Assembly (NCBI GenBank): GCA_016235665.1
Contig: JACRJI010000016.1
Location: 1-64,000 of the forward strand
Length of the DNA stretch: 64,000 bases
Source of the DNA: a candidate division TA06 bacterium
GTDB taxonomy: Bacteria > Edwardsbacteria > AC1 > EtOH8
Direction of reading: 5' to 3'
The notes beneath the pieces are model-generated. The model was not told the DNA's origin. It ran no database searches and was given only the letters and a program-made list of their open reading frames with translations. Of the stretch, positions 24,545 through 33,460 are shown one piece after another. A program made the position numbers and the translations under genes. The stretch's first letter is position 1. Each line of letters begins with the position of its first letter.

Positions 24545-25639
24545 CTATCCGGCATGCACCATTGAATTGTTTTCCTCGATGAAAGGCACCGGTTCTCCAC
24601 AAATGTCCTTCAGATTATTGAACCGGCAAGGCAACCCCCGGCCAGTCAATATGCTTGGTCCATTCATTAACTGAAAGTGAAGATGCGGGGCATCGGAATT
24701 GCCTGAGTTACCCAATCGTCCGATAATTTGCCCTTGTTTTACAGCCTGGCCATTTTTTACTGTTAAGCTTCCGGGGATCAAATGGGCATAGCAAGAATAT
24801 TCATTCCCTTTATGCTTAAGTACTATATAATTGCCGGCCAACGCAGCGACAAAGCCACATTTTTCGCGGAGTCTGTCCCATTCATGTTTCGGCAGACGGG
24901 AACCAAATCCCCGGGGGTTTTCAGGAATATCGTTAAAGCAATCTACCACCTTGCCGCCAGCAACGGCATGGATGTTCTTTCCGTAACCTGGATAATCTTT
25001 GTTGGCTGTTTTCTTTTTTGAACAGAACTTGAAGTCTTTGGTGATCTGAATAAAGTCCATGGCAAATTCCTGGCCATAGCACTGGCGATGTATATAAATA
25101 TTGTCGTAATTGTTGATAGCCAACCATGCCCCCTTCAGCGGGAATATATATCTGTTTTTATTCTCATACTTAACGATCGGGATCCTGGAAACCGCCTTTT
25201 TCTCTTTACCTGCTTGAAGATAATGTACCGACACAACGCATTCATCAACAGGTGATTGATTGAGAATTCTAAAATGTTCTTGTAGAATGCCGGTTTCCTG
25301 ACCTGGCTTTAAAATTGTTTCATTGGACATGTTATCATTGTCCCATAATTTTTCAGTCCCTAAGATTAGTTGAGATATTTGAGCCGGGGAACTGCTAATG
25401 CGAGCCACTCTTTCCACAAGCTTTTTTGTCAAAGATTTCAGACATCCTGAGGTATAGACCATCTGTTTTACAATTTTGCCCTTTATCTTAATATCAAATA
25501 CTATTTTGTTTGTCACAATAGTATCTGGTGTCGTATTCTTGATCCTTATCGCTCGCACTAAAAAGTCAGACTCAATATTCGTGTTGACCTTCCGGCAGAT
25601 ATTGATCATGAAATCCTTGGGAAGAAAAGTTATCTTCAT
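24545..25639 (-). CDS. M23-family metallopeptidase-like protein
   Basis: The 364-residue protein has an N-terminal half of unknown beta-rich type and a C-terminal M23 (LytM) domain. NIHAVAGGKVV, YIVLKHKGNEYSCYAHL and the zinc motif APHLHFQLM mark the domain; the first metal region reads YIHRQCYGQEFAMDF. M23 enzymes usually cut peptidoglycan cross-links, but no signal peptide is visible, so its location is uncertain. Base composition is more AT-rich than its neighbours, suggesting transfer. AAGGGA precedes the ATG. Confidence 0.82.
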   Translation of the reverse strand: MKITFLPKDFMINICRKVNTNIESDFLVRAIRIKNTTPDTIVTNKIVFDIKIKGKIVKQMVYTSGCLKSLTKKLVERVARISSSPAQISQLILGTEKLWDNDNMSNETILKPGQETGILQEHFRILNQSPVDECVVSVHYLQAGKEKKAVSRIPIVKYENKNRYIFPLKGAWLAINNYDNIYIHRQCYGQEFAMDFIQITKDFKFCSKKKTANKDYPGYGKNIHAVAGGKVVDCFNDIPENPRGFGSRLPKHEWDRLREKCGFVAALAGNYIVLKHKGNEYSCYAHLIPGSLTVKNGQAVKQGQIIGRLGNSGNSDAPHLHFQLMNGPSILTGRGLPCRFNNLKDICGEPVPFIEENNSMVHAG

Positions 25640-25716
25640 TACATATCCCTTTTCTCATGTTTTTTATTTAATTATCCACGGCGAGAATACGACTGCCAGC
25701 GACAGAGGTGAGGTCA

Positions 25717-25751
25717 ACAAAAAACACCGGACTTAAACTTATGTTCGGTGT
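25717..25751 (-). terminator. Intrinsic terminator
   Basis: ACACCGGAC (25724-25732) pairs with GTTCGGTGT (25743-25751) over 9 bp with one wobble. On the minus strand it is followed by six Ts. It ends transcription of the small gene at 25777-26232. Confidence 0.85.
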
Positions 25752-25776
25752 CTTTCAGCCTACCTTTCACTATACC

Positions 25777-26232
25777 TCAGTATCCAGGCAAACCTTCGAC
25801 CCCGGTTATCCTCCACTTGTCCCGGTGCTTGAACTTGACCGCCAATACCTGGGGATTGCCGAACGAACCCAGCAAAAACCCCTGTTCCCCGCCCCGGGCC
25901 ACCACTACTATCACCTTGATGGCGTCCACCGCGGTGTCTTCCTGAACCAGTACCTTTTGGTCATCCATCACCACTTTTACTTTTTCAAACTCCATAAAGA
26001 ACATTGTCAGCGCGGTGTCGGCCTTGGCCTTGGTCATGGCGCCCTGGCTGAACTCCTCATCGATGTTGGACATGATGAAGGTCCGGTCCTTTTTAAGGAA
26101 CGCCTTGACCGTCTTTTCCATGGCGGACTTGATCCTGGCCTGCGGGCTGAAAAAATTATTGTAGATCGTCAATCCCATCACAACCAACAGGACAACCGCC
26201 AGCGTCAGGATTATTTTGTGTTTCATGGTCAT
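25777..26232 (-). CDS. Small single-span membrane or exported protein, unknown function
   Basis: About 151 residues. An N-terminal helix (KIILTLAVVLLVVMGLTIY) is followed by a soluble domain of about 120 residues with an alpha-beta pattern reminiscent of NTF2/SnoaL-like folds (helices with IKSAMEKTVKAFLKKDR, then strands ending DKWRITGVEGLPGY). No family is recognised with confidence. The start near 26232 is chosen because upstream sequence is a palindromic repeat and reads poorly as protein. Confidence 0.6.
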   Translation of the reverse strand: MTMKHKIILTLAVVLLVVMGLTIYNNFFSPQARIKSAMEKTVKAFLKKDRTFIMSNIDEEFSQGAMTKAKADTALTMFFMEFEKVKVVMDDQKVLVQEDTAVDAIKVIVVVARGGEQGFLLGSFGNPQVLAVKFKHRDKWRITGVEGLPGY

Positions 26233-26303
26233 TTTGGGGAAATGGATTATTGCGTTTGGATCACCAGAGAACCTATCAGGTGTTATACGTCGTAACATTA
26301 CCC

Positions 26304-26323
26304 GGGCGAGGCACGCCTCGCCC
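26304..26323. repeat. GGGCGAGGC palindrome
   Basis: GGGCGAGGC-AC-GCCTCGCCC is a 9-bp-arm hairpin followed by CTAC. It resembles the GTAGGGGC...GCCC class of intergenic palindromes, of which the GGGGCAATTCA elements are a likely relative. Confidence 0.5.
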
Positions 26324-26370
26324 CTACAGTATACCACGACTAAATTCCATCAAATCCGTGTAAATCGTTC

Positions 26371-26389
26371 GGCTGAGCCTGCCGAAGCC
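26371..26389. repeat. CTGAGC/CGAAG dispersed repeat
   Basis: GGCTGAGCCTGCCGAAGCC is an imperfect palindrome of the same family as 4713-4770 and the two copies inside korA at 62711-62772. Confidence 0.55.
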
Positions 26390-26410
26390 CGTGTCCCAAT
26401 TAAAGCCCCG

Positions 26411-28915
26411 TCAGCCCAGTCTGGCCGTTATCTTGCTCAAATACTCCTCAGCCATCTTCTCCGCCTGCTCCCGGCTGTCCGCTTCGGCGTTGACGTGGAA
26501 CAGCTCCCGGTAGGGATCCGGTATCACCTGCACCCAGTCGCGACCAAAGAAGAGCTTCAGCCCGTCTATCATCTCCCGTTCCTGGTGCGCTTTGGTGTCC
26601 TCTATCAGCGCCCTCAGCACCTCGCCTTTCTTGCTCCAGGGGCAGGCGATGTTCTTCCTGGCCAAAAAGCTTTGGGGGATCTCGGAAGAAAGGTCCTCTA
26701 TCTTTGCCTGGGAAAGGGCCATCATCTCCAGGATCTTGCAGACCGTCAGCATGGCGTCAAAGGCCGGCTGGAACTCGGGGAAGATGAAGCCCGCCCGGCG
26801 GCTGGCGATGAATCCGACCTCTTCCCCGGAAGCCATCTCCATCAGCGACCGGTTGTCTATCCGGCTGCGCAGCACCTTGACTCCGTATTTTTGGGCCAGC
26901 TCATCCACCACCCGGGAGGCGGTCACCGGCACCGCTATGGATCTGATGGCCCGGCCCTTCATCACCAAAAGCGAGACGGCCAGCAGGGCTTCGTCCCCGC
27001 TCAGTATCCGGCCCCGGCCGTCCACCAGGAACACCCGCTCGGCCCCGCTGTCCAGCAGAAAGCCGATGTCGGCCTTGAGAGATTTCACCGCCTCGGCCAG
27101 CCCGGCCTGGGACTGCTCGAAATCCTCCTTGGTCTTGGTGATCTTGGCCGGGTTGAGCTGGGCGTTAAGGGCCACGACCTCCAGGCCCAGTTCGCCCAGG
27201 ATGGAGGGAAAGATGGTGGATGCCGCCCCGCAGGCATAGTCTATCACTATCTTGAAGCCGGCCGTTTTGATGGCCTGGGTGTTGATGTAGGAAAGCAATC
27301 CTTCGCGGTAGCTTTCGATGGTCCTCTCGGGAAACTCCAGCAGTCCGGTGTCGTTGGGCTCGGCCCGCTTGAAATCCTCGCGCAGGAACAGCCTCTCCAG
27401 GCTTTTCACCTTGGCGGGCGGCAGGTCCTTGCCATCCCCGTCAAAGAATATGATATCCACGAATTTTGAATCGAAGGGCGATTTGCGGGCGTGAATGCCG
27501 CCCATCTCCTTGCCTGATTTCAGCTGGTAGCGCAGCAGGGGAATGGGCATGGACCTCAGGTCCTCGGCGTTGACCCCGGAGGAAAGCAGTCCGGCCAGCA
27601 GGGCCCGGTTTATCATCCGGCTGGCGGGGTGCCCGTCCCGGCTGGTAGCCGCCAGGGCCCCCTGGCCCAAAAGGGCCCCGTAGGCCGCCCCCAGCTTGGC
27701 CGCGAACTCCGGCGTCATCTCGGTGTTGGCCAGCCCGGTCACCCGCGGCCCGGCAAAGAATTCCTTCAGCCAGCGGTCGCCCCAGATCAGGCTGGAGGTC
27801 AGGATGGAGTCCTCGTCCACCACCTTGCCCGGCCAGATCTTGATGTTCTCCAGCACCTGGGCCCGGGCCCCGATCTGCACCTGGCTGCTGATGATGGCAT
27901 TCTGTTCTATTCCCGCGCCCTCGGAGATCCTTGCCCCGTCGCAGATGATGGCCCCGTCCACCCTGGCACTGTCCCCGATGGTGCTGTCCGCCCAGACGAT
28001 GGAGTGTTCGATGAAGGCGTTCCGCCCTATCTGACAGTTGTCGCCGATCACCACATCGTGGAGATGGGTGCCTTCGCCTACTTTGACGTTCCTGCCCAGG
28101 ATCACGGCCCCGGAAAGATTGGTGTTCCTGGCCTGGATGCTGGAGCCCTTGCCCACCCAGATGTCCTTGCCGATCAGGTTCAGCCGGTCGCCGTCCACAT
28201 CCACCTTGACATTGCCCTTAAGCGCATCCCAGTGGGCCTGGCGGTATTCCGCGATGTTGCCCACATCCCGCCAGTAGCCCGAGGCCACGTGGCCGTACAG
28301 CGGCAGGTTATTTTGAAGCAGCACCGGGAAAAGGTTCTGGGAGAAGTCAAATTCCTTAGCCTTTGGTATCAGGTCAAAGATCTCCGGCTGGAACATGTAG
28401 ATCCCGGTGTTGATGGTGTCCGAGAAGACCTGGCCCCAGGTGGGCTTTTCCAGGAAACGCACGATCCGCCCGTCCGGCTCGGTGATCACGATCCCGTATT
28501 CCAGCGGGTTCTGGACCCGGGTCAGGGTGATGGTGGCCAGGGCCTTCCTGTCGGTATGGGTCTTGATTATCTCGCTTAGGTCAAAATCGGTCAGCAGGTC
28601 GCCGGAGATCACTATGAACGGCTCCTGCAGCAGGTCCCGGGCCATGCCCACCGCCCCGGCCGTTCCGTAGTCGGCGTCGGGCCTCAGGTATTCTATCTTC
28701 ACCCCGTGACCGGACCCGTCCCCGAAATAGCCGGAGATGGCCTGGGCCTGGTGGAACAGCACGGCCACTATCTCGGTGATGCCGTGTCCGGCCAAAAGCC
28801 GGATGATGTGCTCCATCATCGGGCGGTTTACCATCGGCACCATGGGCTTGGGCAGGGTGCAGGTCAGGGGGCGCAGCCGCGTCCCGAAACCTCCGGCCAT
28901 TATCACCGCTTTCAT
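26411..28915 (-). CDS. Sugar nucleotidyltransferase / phosphomannomutase-like fusion
   Basis: This 834-residue protein has three parts. Residues 1-235 are a nucleotidyltransferase (MAGGFGTRLRPLTCTLPKPM, with ISGDLL and EKPTWGQV), residues ~245-375 a left-handed beta-helix, and ~385-834 a phosphohexomutase-like region. It resembles mannose-1-phosphate guanylyltransferase fusions and would make an NDP-sugar for surface polysaccharide. In the mutase part the usual catalytic TASHNP loop is replaced by GGIHARKSPFDS (472-483), and the metal loop DGDADR by LDSGAER (621-627), so that domain is probably not a working mutase. It overlaps the upstream gene by ATGA. Confidence 0.88.
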   Translation of the reverse strand: MKAVIMAGGFGTRLRPLTCTLPKPMVPMVNRPMMEHIIRLLAGHGITEIVAVLFHQAQAISGYFGDGSGHGVKIEYLRPDADYGTAGAVGMARDLLQEPFIVISGDLLTDFDLSEIIKTHTDRKALATITLTRVQNPLEYGIVITEPDGRIVRFLEKPTWGQVFSDTINTGIYMFQPEIFDLIPKAKEFDFSQNLFPVLLQNNLPLYGHVASGYWRDVGNIAEYRQAHWDALKGNVKVDVDGDRLNLIGKDIWVGKGSSIQARNTNLSGAVILGRNVKVGEGTHLHDVVIGDNCQIGRNAFIEHSIVWADSTIGDSARVDGAIICDGARISEGAGIEQNAIISSQVQIGARAQVLENIKIWPGKVVDEDSILTSSLIWGDRWLKEFFAGPRVTGLANTEMTPEFAAKLGAAYGALLGQGALAATSRDGHPASRMINRALLAGLLSSGVNAEDLRSMPIPLLRYQLKSGKEMGGIHARKSPFDSKFVDIIFFDGDGKDLPPAKVKSLERLFLREDFKRAEPNDTGLLEFPERTIESYREGLLSYINTQAIKTAGFKIVIDYACGAASTIFPSILGELGLEVVALNAQLNPAKITKTKEDFEQSQAGLAEAVKSLKADIGFLLDSGAERVFLVDGRGRILSGDEALLAVSLLVMKGRAIRSIAVPVTASRVVDELAQKYGVKVLRSRIDNRSLMEMASGEEVGFIASRRAGFIFPEFQPAFDAMLTVCKILEMMALSQAKIEDLSSEIPQSFLARKNIACPWSKKGEVLRALIEDTKAHQEREMIDGLKLFFGRDWVQVIPDPYRELFHVNAEADSREQAEKMAEEYLSKITARLG

Positions 28916-30165
28916 CTGCTTTGCTCCCCTGATGATTTGTTCCGGTCGGACTGTGATTCGGTGAATATTTTCCCCAGCAATTTTTCCTGCAAAAGGTCAA
29001 GCTGCTGCCCCCGGCGGTTCATCACCGTCCGGGCGGTGGCCAGGGCCTTGTCCAGCTGGTGTTCCCAATGCTTTTCGCTGCACCCCCAGCTGAAGGGCGG
29101 CAGATATTTTTTTACCTGGCCGCCGAAGACGTTGCAGGCCGTCCCGATCACCGCCCCGGTGTTGATCAGGGTGCCTATGGCGGTCTTGCTGTGGTCCCCG
29201 ATGTAACAGCCGGCCTTGATCTGCTTGGAATCCACGTACTTCCCGTTGGCCCAGACCGTGATGCTGCCGTAATTGTTCTTGAGGTCGGAGTTGCAGGTCT
29301 GGGCCCCCAGGTTGACCCAGGACCCCAGATAGGCGTGGCCCAGAAAGCCGTCGTGGTGCTTGTTGCTGTAGTGCATGATCACGGATCCCTCCAGCTCGCC
29401 CGCGATCTTGCAATGGTGTCCGATGGACACCCCGGGCCGGATCCGGGCCCCGTCGATCACCGACTCCGGGCCGATGTAGCATGGCCCCTGGATGTAGCTG
29501 GGCGGGTTGATCCTGGCTTTGGGGTCGATGATTATCGGCCCCATGGTTGCGTCCAGCACCACCCCCGGCAGGACCTGGGCCCCCTTGCCGATCTTGACAT
29601 CCTTGCGCTTGCCGACCAGGTGGACCCCCTTGTCCAGCTTGACGCCGCCGTCCTTGAAAAGATCAAAGTCCTCCGTTATGGCCCGGCTGTTGTAATTTAC
29701 CAGTTCCCACAGATGGTTGAATATCTCGTCCTTGGTCTCAAAGCTCCGCATCTTTTTGGCCAGGGAACCTATGAAGGCCGCCGTGGGCTGGTTCTTCTTG
29801 ACCAGTTCCAAAAGATTCTTATCGAATATCTTAAAGGCTTCCACTGTTTGCCCGGATAGAAATACGGTGTCGGTTTCGGCCTTGTTCAGCCAGTTCACGG
29901 TCCGGGCGGTAAGCCTGGCCCGGCCGTTTATCAGAAGCAAGGGAAGACCGGCCTGGGCTATCTCCTGGCCTTCCAGCCCGGCGGCCGTTAAGACCTCCTG
30001 TCTCTCGGGCAACACCCAATAAAACGCCTTCTTGGCGCCCAGCCTCAGGAGGGATGAGTGCCTCAGGCAATAGCCCCCCACAAGCAGACCCCAGGCGGGC
30101 CGCAGACAGGTCAGGGGATAGAGGCCTTTATAGCCCTCGTCCTCGAAAAAAGCTATTTGTTTCAT
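28912..30165 (-). CDS. GlmU-like sugar nucleotidyltransferase with beta-helix domain
   Basis: The 417-residue protein has an N-terminal degenerate nucleotidyltransferase domain (AFFEDEGYKGLYPLTCLRPAW) of the putative sugar nucleotidyl transferase type, and a long C-terminal left-handed beta-helix with hexapeptide repeats (IGKGAQVLPGVVLDATMG, IRPGVSIGHHCKIAG, IGDHSKTAIGTLINTGA). It may be a UDP-sugar pyrophosphorylase or an acyltransferase in envelope sugar synthesis. Its stop overlaps the start of the next gene (ATGA), so the two sugar-nucleotide proteins are made together. Confidence 0.85.
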   Translation of the reverse strand: MKQIAFFEDEGYKGLYPLTCLRPAWGLLVGGYCLRHSSLLRLGAKKAFYWVLPERQEVLTAAGLEGQEIAQAGLPLLLINGRARLTARTVNWLNKAETDTVFLSGQTVEAFKIFDKNLLELVKKNQPTAAFIGSLAKKMRSFETKDEIFNHLWELVNYNSRAITEDFDLFKDGGVKLDKGVHLVGKRKDVKIGKGAQVLPGVVLDATMGPIIIDPKARINPPSYIQGPCYIGPESVIDGARIRPGVSIGHHCKIAGELEGSVIMHYSNKHHDGFLGHAYLGSWVNLGAQTCNSDLKNNYGSITVWANGKYVDSKQIKAGCYIGDHSKTAIGTLINTGAVIGTACNVFGGQVKKYLPPFSWGCSEKHWEHQLDKALATARTVMNRRGQQLDLLQEKLLGKIFTESQSDRNKSSGEQSR

Positions 30166-30240
30166 CGGCGGAAACCCTGTAAATAGTTGGAATTACCCTT
30201 TATAACCTTTAATCATACCGCAAATACCGTGTGATTGTCA

Positions 30241-30278
30241 AACAAAAAAGCGGCGCTTACACTTGTAAGCGCCGCTTT
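30241..30278 (-). terminator. Strong intrinsic terminator after the OmpA-family gene
   Basis: AAGCGGCGCTTAC (30248-30260), loop ACTT, and a perfect 13-bp complement (30265-30277). On the minus strand TTTTTT follows. It lies about 55 bp past the OmpA-like stop and insulates the sugar-nucleotide pair. Confidence 0.93.
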
Positions 30279-30303
30279 GTAACCACAGATTCTATAGAAA
30301 TCT

Positions 30304-30323
30304 CTTTCGTGTCCTTTCGTGGG
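30304..30323. repeat. Dispersed TTTCGTG-type repeat
   Basis: CTTTCGTGTCCTTTCGTGGG has the two-unit form of the family seen at 236-260. Confidence 0.45.
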
Positions 30324-30331
30324 ATAGTGCC

Positions 30332-32314
30332 CTATTGCTGGCTCATCACCACGAACTCTATCCTCCGGTTCTCGGCCCGGCCCTTGACCGTCTTGTTGCT
30401 GGCCAGCGGCAGGGATTCCCCGTAGCCCTTGGCGGTCAGCCGGTCCCCGGCGATGCCCTGGTTGTTGATCAGGTAATTGCGCACCGACACCGCCCTGGCC
30501 TCCGAGAGCCTCTGGTTCTTGGCGTCGCTGCCCCGGCTGTCGGTATGCCCGCCGATCTCCACCTTGATGGTGGGGTTGTCCTTGAGCATCTTGGCGGCTT
30601 CGTCAAGGATGCTGTAGGAAGACGGAATGATGTCGGCCCGGTTGGTCTTGAATTTGATGCCGTTCAGCACCACCTTTTCGCCCTTCTTGGGAATCAGCCT
30701 CAGGGAGAAATTCTGGATGAATGTCTGCTTGTCATTTACTGGCACCGGCGCGGTCTCGGCATTGTAGCCGTCGGCCTGGACCTGAACCATGTAGATGTTG
30801 GGCGGCAGGTTGATGGAGTATATTCCGGTCAACAGATCGCTGACCACCGGGGTTCCCACCATTACCTTGTCCGGCCCGAAGATGCTGACGGTGGCCCCCA
30901 TGGCGTTGCCGGTCTTGCTGTCGGTGATCTTGCCGGTGATGTTGCCCTTGGGATATTCCTTGCGGCGCAGGCCGAAATCCACCACCATGGTCTGGCCCTG
31001 GATGATGGTCACCGCCTTCTCCTGCCACAGGAAGGAGTCTCCGGCCGTGGCCCGGATCCGGTAAGTGCCGGCCGGTACGTTGATGGAATAACTGCCGTCC
31101 GGTTTCAGCAGGATGGGCGCGCCGCCGTTGATGGCGGGCGAGGTCAGGGTGGCCTCCAGCATGGAATCGGTTCCGGCGATCATCACCTTGCCGGCGAGGA
31201 CGGTGGCCGTCGGCGGGGCCTGCTTCTTGGCAGATCCCGAGGTCACCGAGAACCCGAACACGGCGTTCCAGTTGGGAGAAGTGGAGCCGTTGAACATCTT
31301 GAACTCGCAGCCGCCGTCCATGGTAAAACCGCCGGGTGTGTTGAAGCGGATGCCGGGAGTGATGCGTGCGGGGCTGCCCCAGGTAAAGGTCTGGCTTTTA
31401 GCCTTTTCCCCCGAAGCCTCAATTAAAAATGTGACATAGGGTCCGGCGGCCACTTCCAGGCCGGCCCCCCACAATACCTGATTTTCCCTGGTCACAGTGC
31501 CGGGAACTGCCGGATGGACCTTACTATTTGGGTCTGCTAAATAAGCAGAATCGGTGGTGTTCCAAACATACACCAGTAAAGTGTCGTTGATGACATATCC
31601 TGGCTTGGCCTTGCCCGCCTTCAGGAAACCCAGATTCCCATGAAGCGAGGCCGGGCCAAGGGTCAGTGTGCCCAGGAACTTGGCACCGAAATCGGGGTTG
31701 TGGGCATTGAGTTCGGCAAAGCCGTGGGCCACCAGATTAGAATCGGGATGTTCGGGCTGTTCAGTATTGTCTGTATAAATATATGAGGTAGTAGTGGGAA
31801 AGCCAATTGAAACAAAAGGTTCTGCGCCTACCGCATATGAGAACGGCGCTCCGCCATACTCCTTGGACTGATATGAAAATTTGGTTTTTATCAGGAGGTC
31901 TTTCACCCAAAACATTGCCAGATCGTAATTAAGGCTGTCGTAACGCAAGGTGGTCCCGGCCACGTTGGAATGCTTGTCATATACCGCATAGACTCTCGGC
32001 CCGATGGAGAATTCAAAAAGATCCAACGGAGAATATGTGATCATCAGCCTCAGGGTTCCCCGGTAATGTTTGTCCAATTCTCCGTTAACGCTGGCACTGT
32101 CTCCCTGGAAATAAAGATCTCCCTTCTTTAAATCCCGCCCATTAAAATCTGACTGCAAAAAGCCCACCGACAACATCCCTTTGCCCATGGTGCGGGCCGA
32201 GGAGACCTTGAACAGTCCGCAGCCGCCGTCAAAGGACGGGGGACGGTAAGCCTGGGCCAGACCGGCCCCGGTCAGCATTGCCAGCAATAAAACCAACCAC
32301 TTGTTGCTTTTCAT
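30332..32314 (-). CDS. OmpA-family outer-membrane protein with carboxypeptidase-like Ig domains
   Basis: This 660-residue protein has a signal peptide (KWLVLLLAMLTGAGLAQA), a ~350-residue part that reads like a membrane beta-barrel, two regulatory/carboxypeptidase-like beta-sandwich domains (NITGKITDSKTGNAMGATV is the clearest), and a C-terminal OmpA domain. In the latter, IKVEIGGHTDSRGSDAKNQ and LSEARAVSVRNYL contain the Asp and Arg that bind diaminopimelate in peptidoglycan. It likely tethers the outer membrane to the wall. GGAGG lies 8 bases before the ATG, the promoter is at 32362-32391, and a strong terminator follows. Confidence 0.9.
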   Translation of the reverse strand: MKSNKWLVLLLAMLTGAGLAQAYRPPSFDGGCGLFKVSSARTMGKGMLSVGFLQSDFNGRDLKKGDLYFQGDSASVNGELDKHYRGTLRLMITYSPLDLFEFSIGPRVYAVYDKHSNVAGTTLRYDSLNYDLAMFWVKDLLIKTKFSYQSKEYGGAPFSYAVGAEPFVSIGFPTTTSYIYTDNTEQPEHPDSNLVAHGFAELNAHNPDFGAKFLGTLTLGPASLHGNLGFLKAGKAKPGYVINDTLLVYVWNTTDSAYLADPNSKVHPAVPGTVTRENQVLWGAGLEVAAGPYVTFLIEASGEKAKSQTFTWGSPARITPGIRFNTPGGFTMDGGCEFKMFNGSTSPNWNAVFGFSVTSGSAKKQAPPTATVLAGKVMIAGTDSMLEATLTSPAINGGAPILLKPDGSYSINVPAGTYRIRATAGDSFLWQEKAVTIIQGQTMVVDFGLRRKEYPKGNITGKITDSKTGNAMGATVSIFGPDKVMVGTPVVSDLLTGIYSINLPPNIYMVQVQADGYNAETAPVPVNDKQTFIQNFSLRLIPKKGEKVVLNGIKFKTNRADIIPSSYSILDEAAKMLKDNPTIKVEIGGHTDSRGSDAKNQRLSEARAVSVRNYLINNQGIAGDRLTAKGYGESLPLASNKTVKGRAENRRIEFVVMSQQ

Positions 32315-32361
32315 TTTTAAGCCTCCAGAAATTTTGGATTTTCAAAATTCCGTAAATATTA

Positions 32362-32391
32362 AATATATCAGGAATATTGTGGTTTTGTCAA
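32362..32391 (-). promoter_or_regulatory. Sigma70-type promoter of the OmpA-family gene
   Basis: A consensus -35 TTGACA (32391-32386), an 18-bp spacer and a -10 TATATT (32367-32362) lie about 50 bp before the start codon. Confidence 0.78.
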
Positions 32392-32413
32392 GCAATAAAA
32401 GTTTTTTTGACCA

Positions 32414-33394
32414 TCATTGTTCCAGTAATCTTAAAACTTTTTCCATATCTCCGGGTAACGGGGCTTTGAATTCCAGGTATTTGCCGGTGTTGGGATGAAT
32501 AAACCCCAGCACCGCAGCGTGCAGGGACTGACGGTCAATAACGTCGAGAAGTTTCTGGGCCAGGCCGTAATCATTCAACGCGAACCGTGAGAACAGGGAA
32601 CGCACCCGGCCGCCATAATCGGGGTCCCCCAATACCGGGTGCTCCAAATGCTGCAGGTGGACCCTTATCTGGTGGGTGCGGCCTGTCTCTAATTTCAATT
32701 CCACCAGCGAGGCGATCCGGTATTCCTTAATAACCTTATAATGGGTCACTGCCGGCCGGCCCCTGAGCTTGGTGACATCCATTTTCTTCCGGTCAAAAGC
32801 TGATCTTCCTATTGGAGCCGAAATCGTACCCTGGGGTTCCCTGAAAACTCCCCAAACCACAGCCCGGTAGCGGCGCACTATCTGGCGGGCCTCCAGCTGG
32901 CGGGCCAGATGGGTATGGGCCTGATCGGTCTTGGCTACCAATAAAAGACCGGAGGTCTCCTTGTCCAGCCGGTGCACTATGCCGGGCCGCTCCCGCCCCC
33001 CCACCTGGGAAAGGTTTTGGGCATGGAACAGCAGGGCGTTGACCATGGTGCCATGGCGGTTGCCGGCAGCCGGGTGGACCACCATTCCGGCCGGCTTGTT
33101 GATCACCATCAGGTCCTGGTCCTCGTATACCACCTCCAAAGGGATGTCTTCAGCCAACAGCTCCCGCCGGGGGGCGGCCAACTGGTCCTTTTTGATCTCG
33201 ATCTCGTCGCCGGGTTTCACCAGGTAACCGGGAGGTTTTTGTTTTCCGTCCACCAGCACCCGGCCGGATTCGATGAACTTCTGCAGCTGGTTGCGGGAAT
33301 AGTTCATTCCCTGGCAGCTTAGATAACGGTCCAGCCGCACCCGGCTTTGGGCGGAGGAAACGGTTACGGTTATTATCTGAAGCTCATCCGGCAT
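32414..33394 (-). CDS. RluA/RluD-family 23S rRNA pseudouridine synthase
   Basis: This 326-residue protein starts with an S4 RNA-binding domain (RLDRYLSCQGMNYSRNQLQKFI), followed by the RluA catalytic domain with GIVHRLDKETSGLL, whose Asp is the nucleophile, and LKLETGRTHQIRVHL. Length and the S4 domain fit RluD, which modifies helix 69 of 23S rRNA, but RluC-like specificity cannot be excluded. It lies 66 bp downstream of the large MCP-like fusion. Confidence 0.92.
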   Translation of the reverse strand: MPDELQIITVTVSSAQSRVRLDRYLSCQGMNYSRNQLQKFIESGRVLVDGKQKPPGYLVKPGDEIEIKKDQLAAPRRELLAEDIPLEVVYEDQDLMVINKPAGMVVHPAAGNRHGTMVNALLFHAQNLSQVGGRERPGIVHRLDKETSGLLLVAKTDQAHTHLARQLEARQIVRRYRAVVWGVFREPQGTISAPIGRSAFDRKKMDVTKLRGRPAVTHYKVIKEYRIASLVELKLETGRTHQIRVHLQHLEHPVLGDPDYGGRVRSLFSRFALNDYGLAQKLLDVIDRQSLHAAVLGFIHPNTGKYLEFKAPLPGDMEKVLRLLEQ

Positions 33395-33460
33395 GGAAAC
33401 AATTCAATTTACAATTCACTATTCAATATTTACGATTCACGGCATAGCAGCCATTATCCC

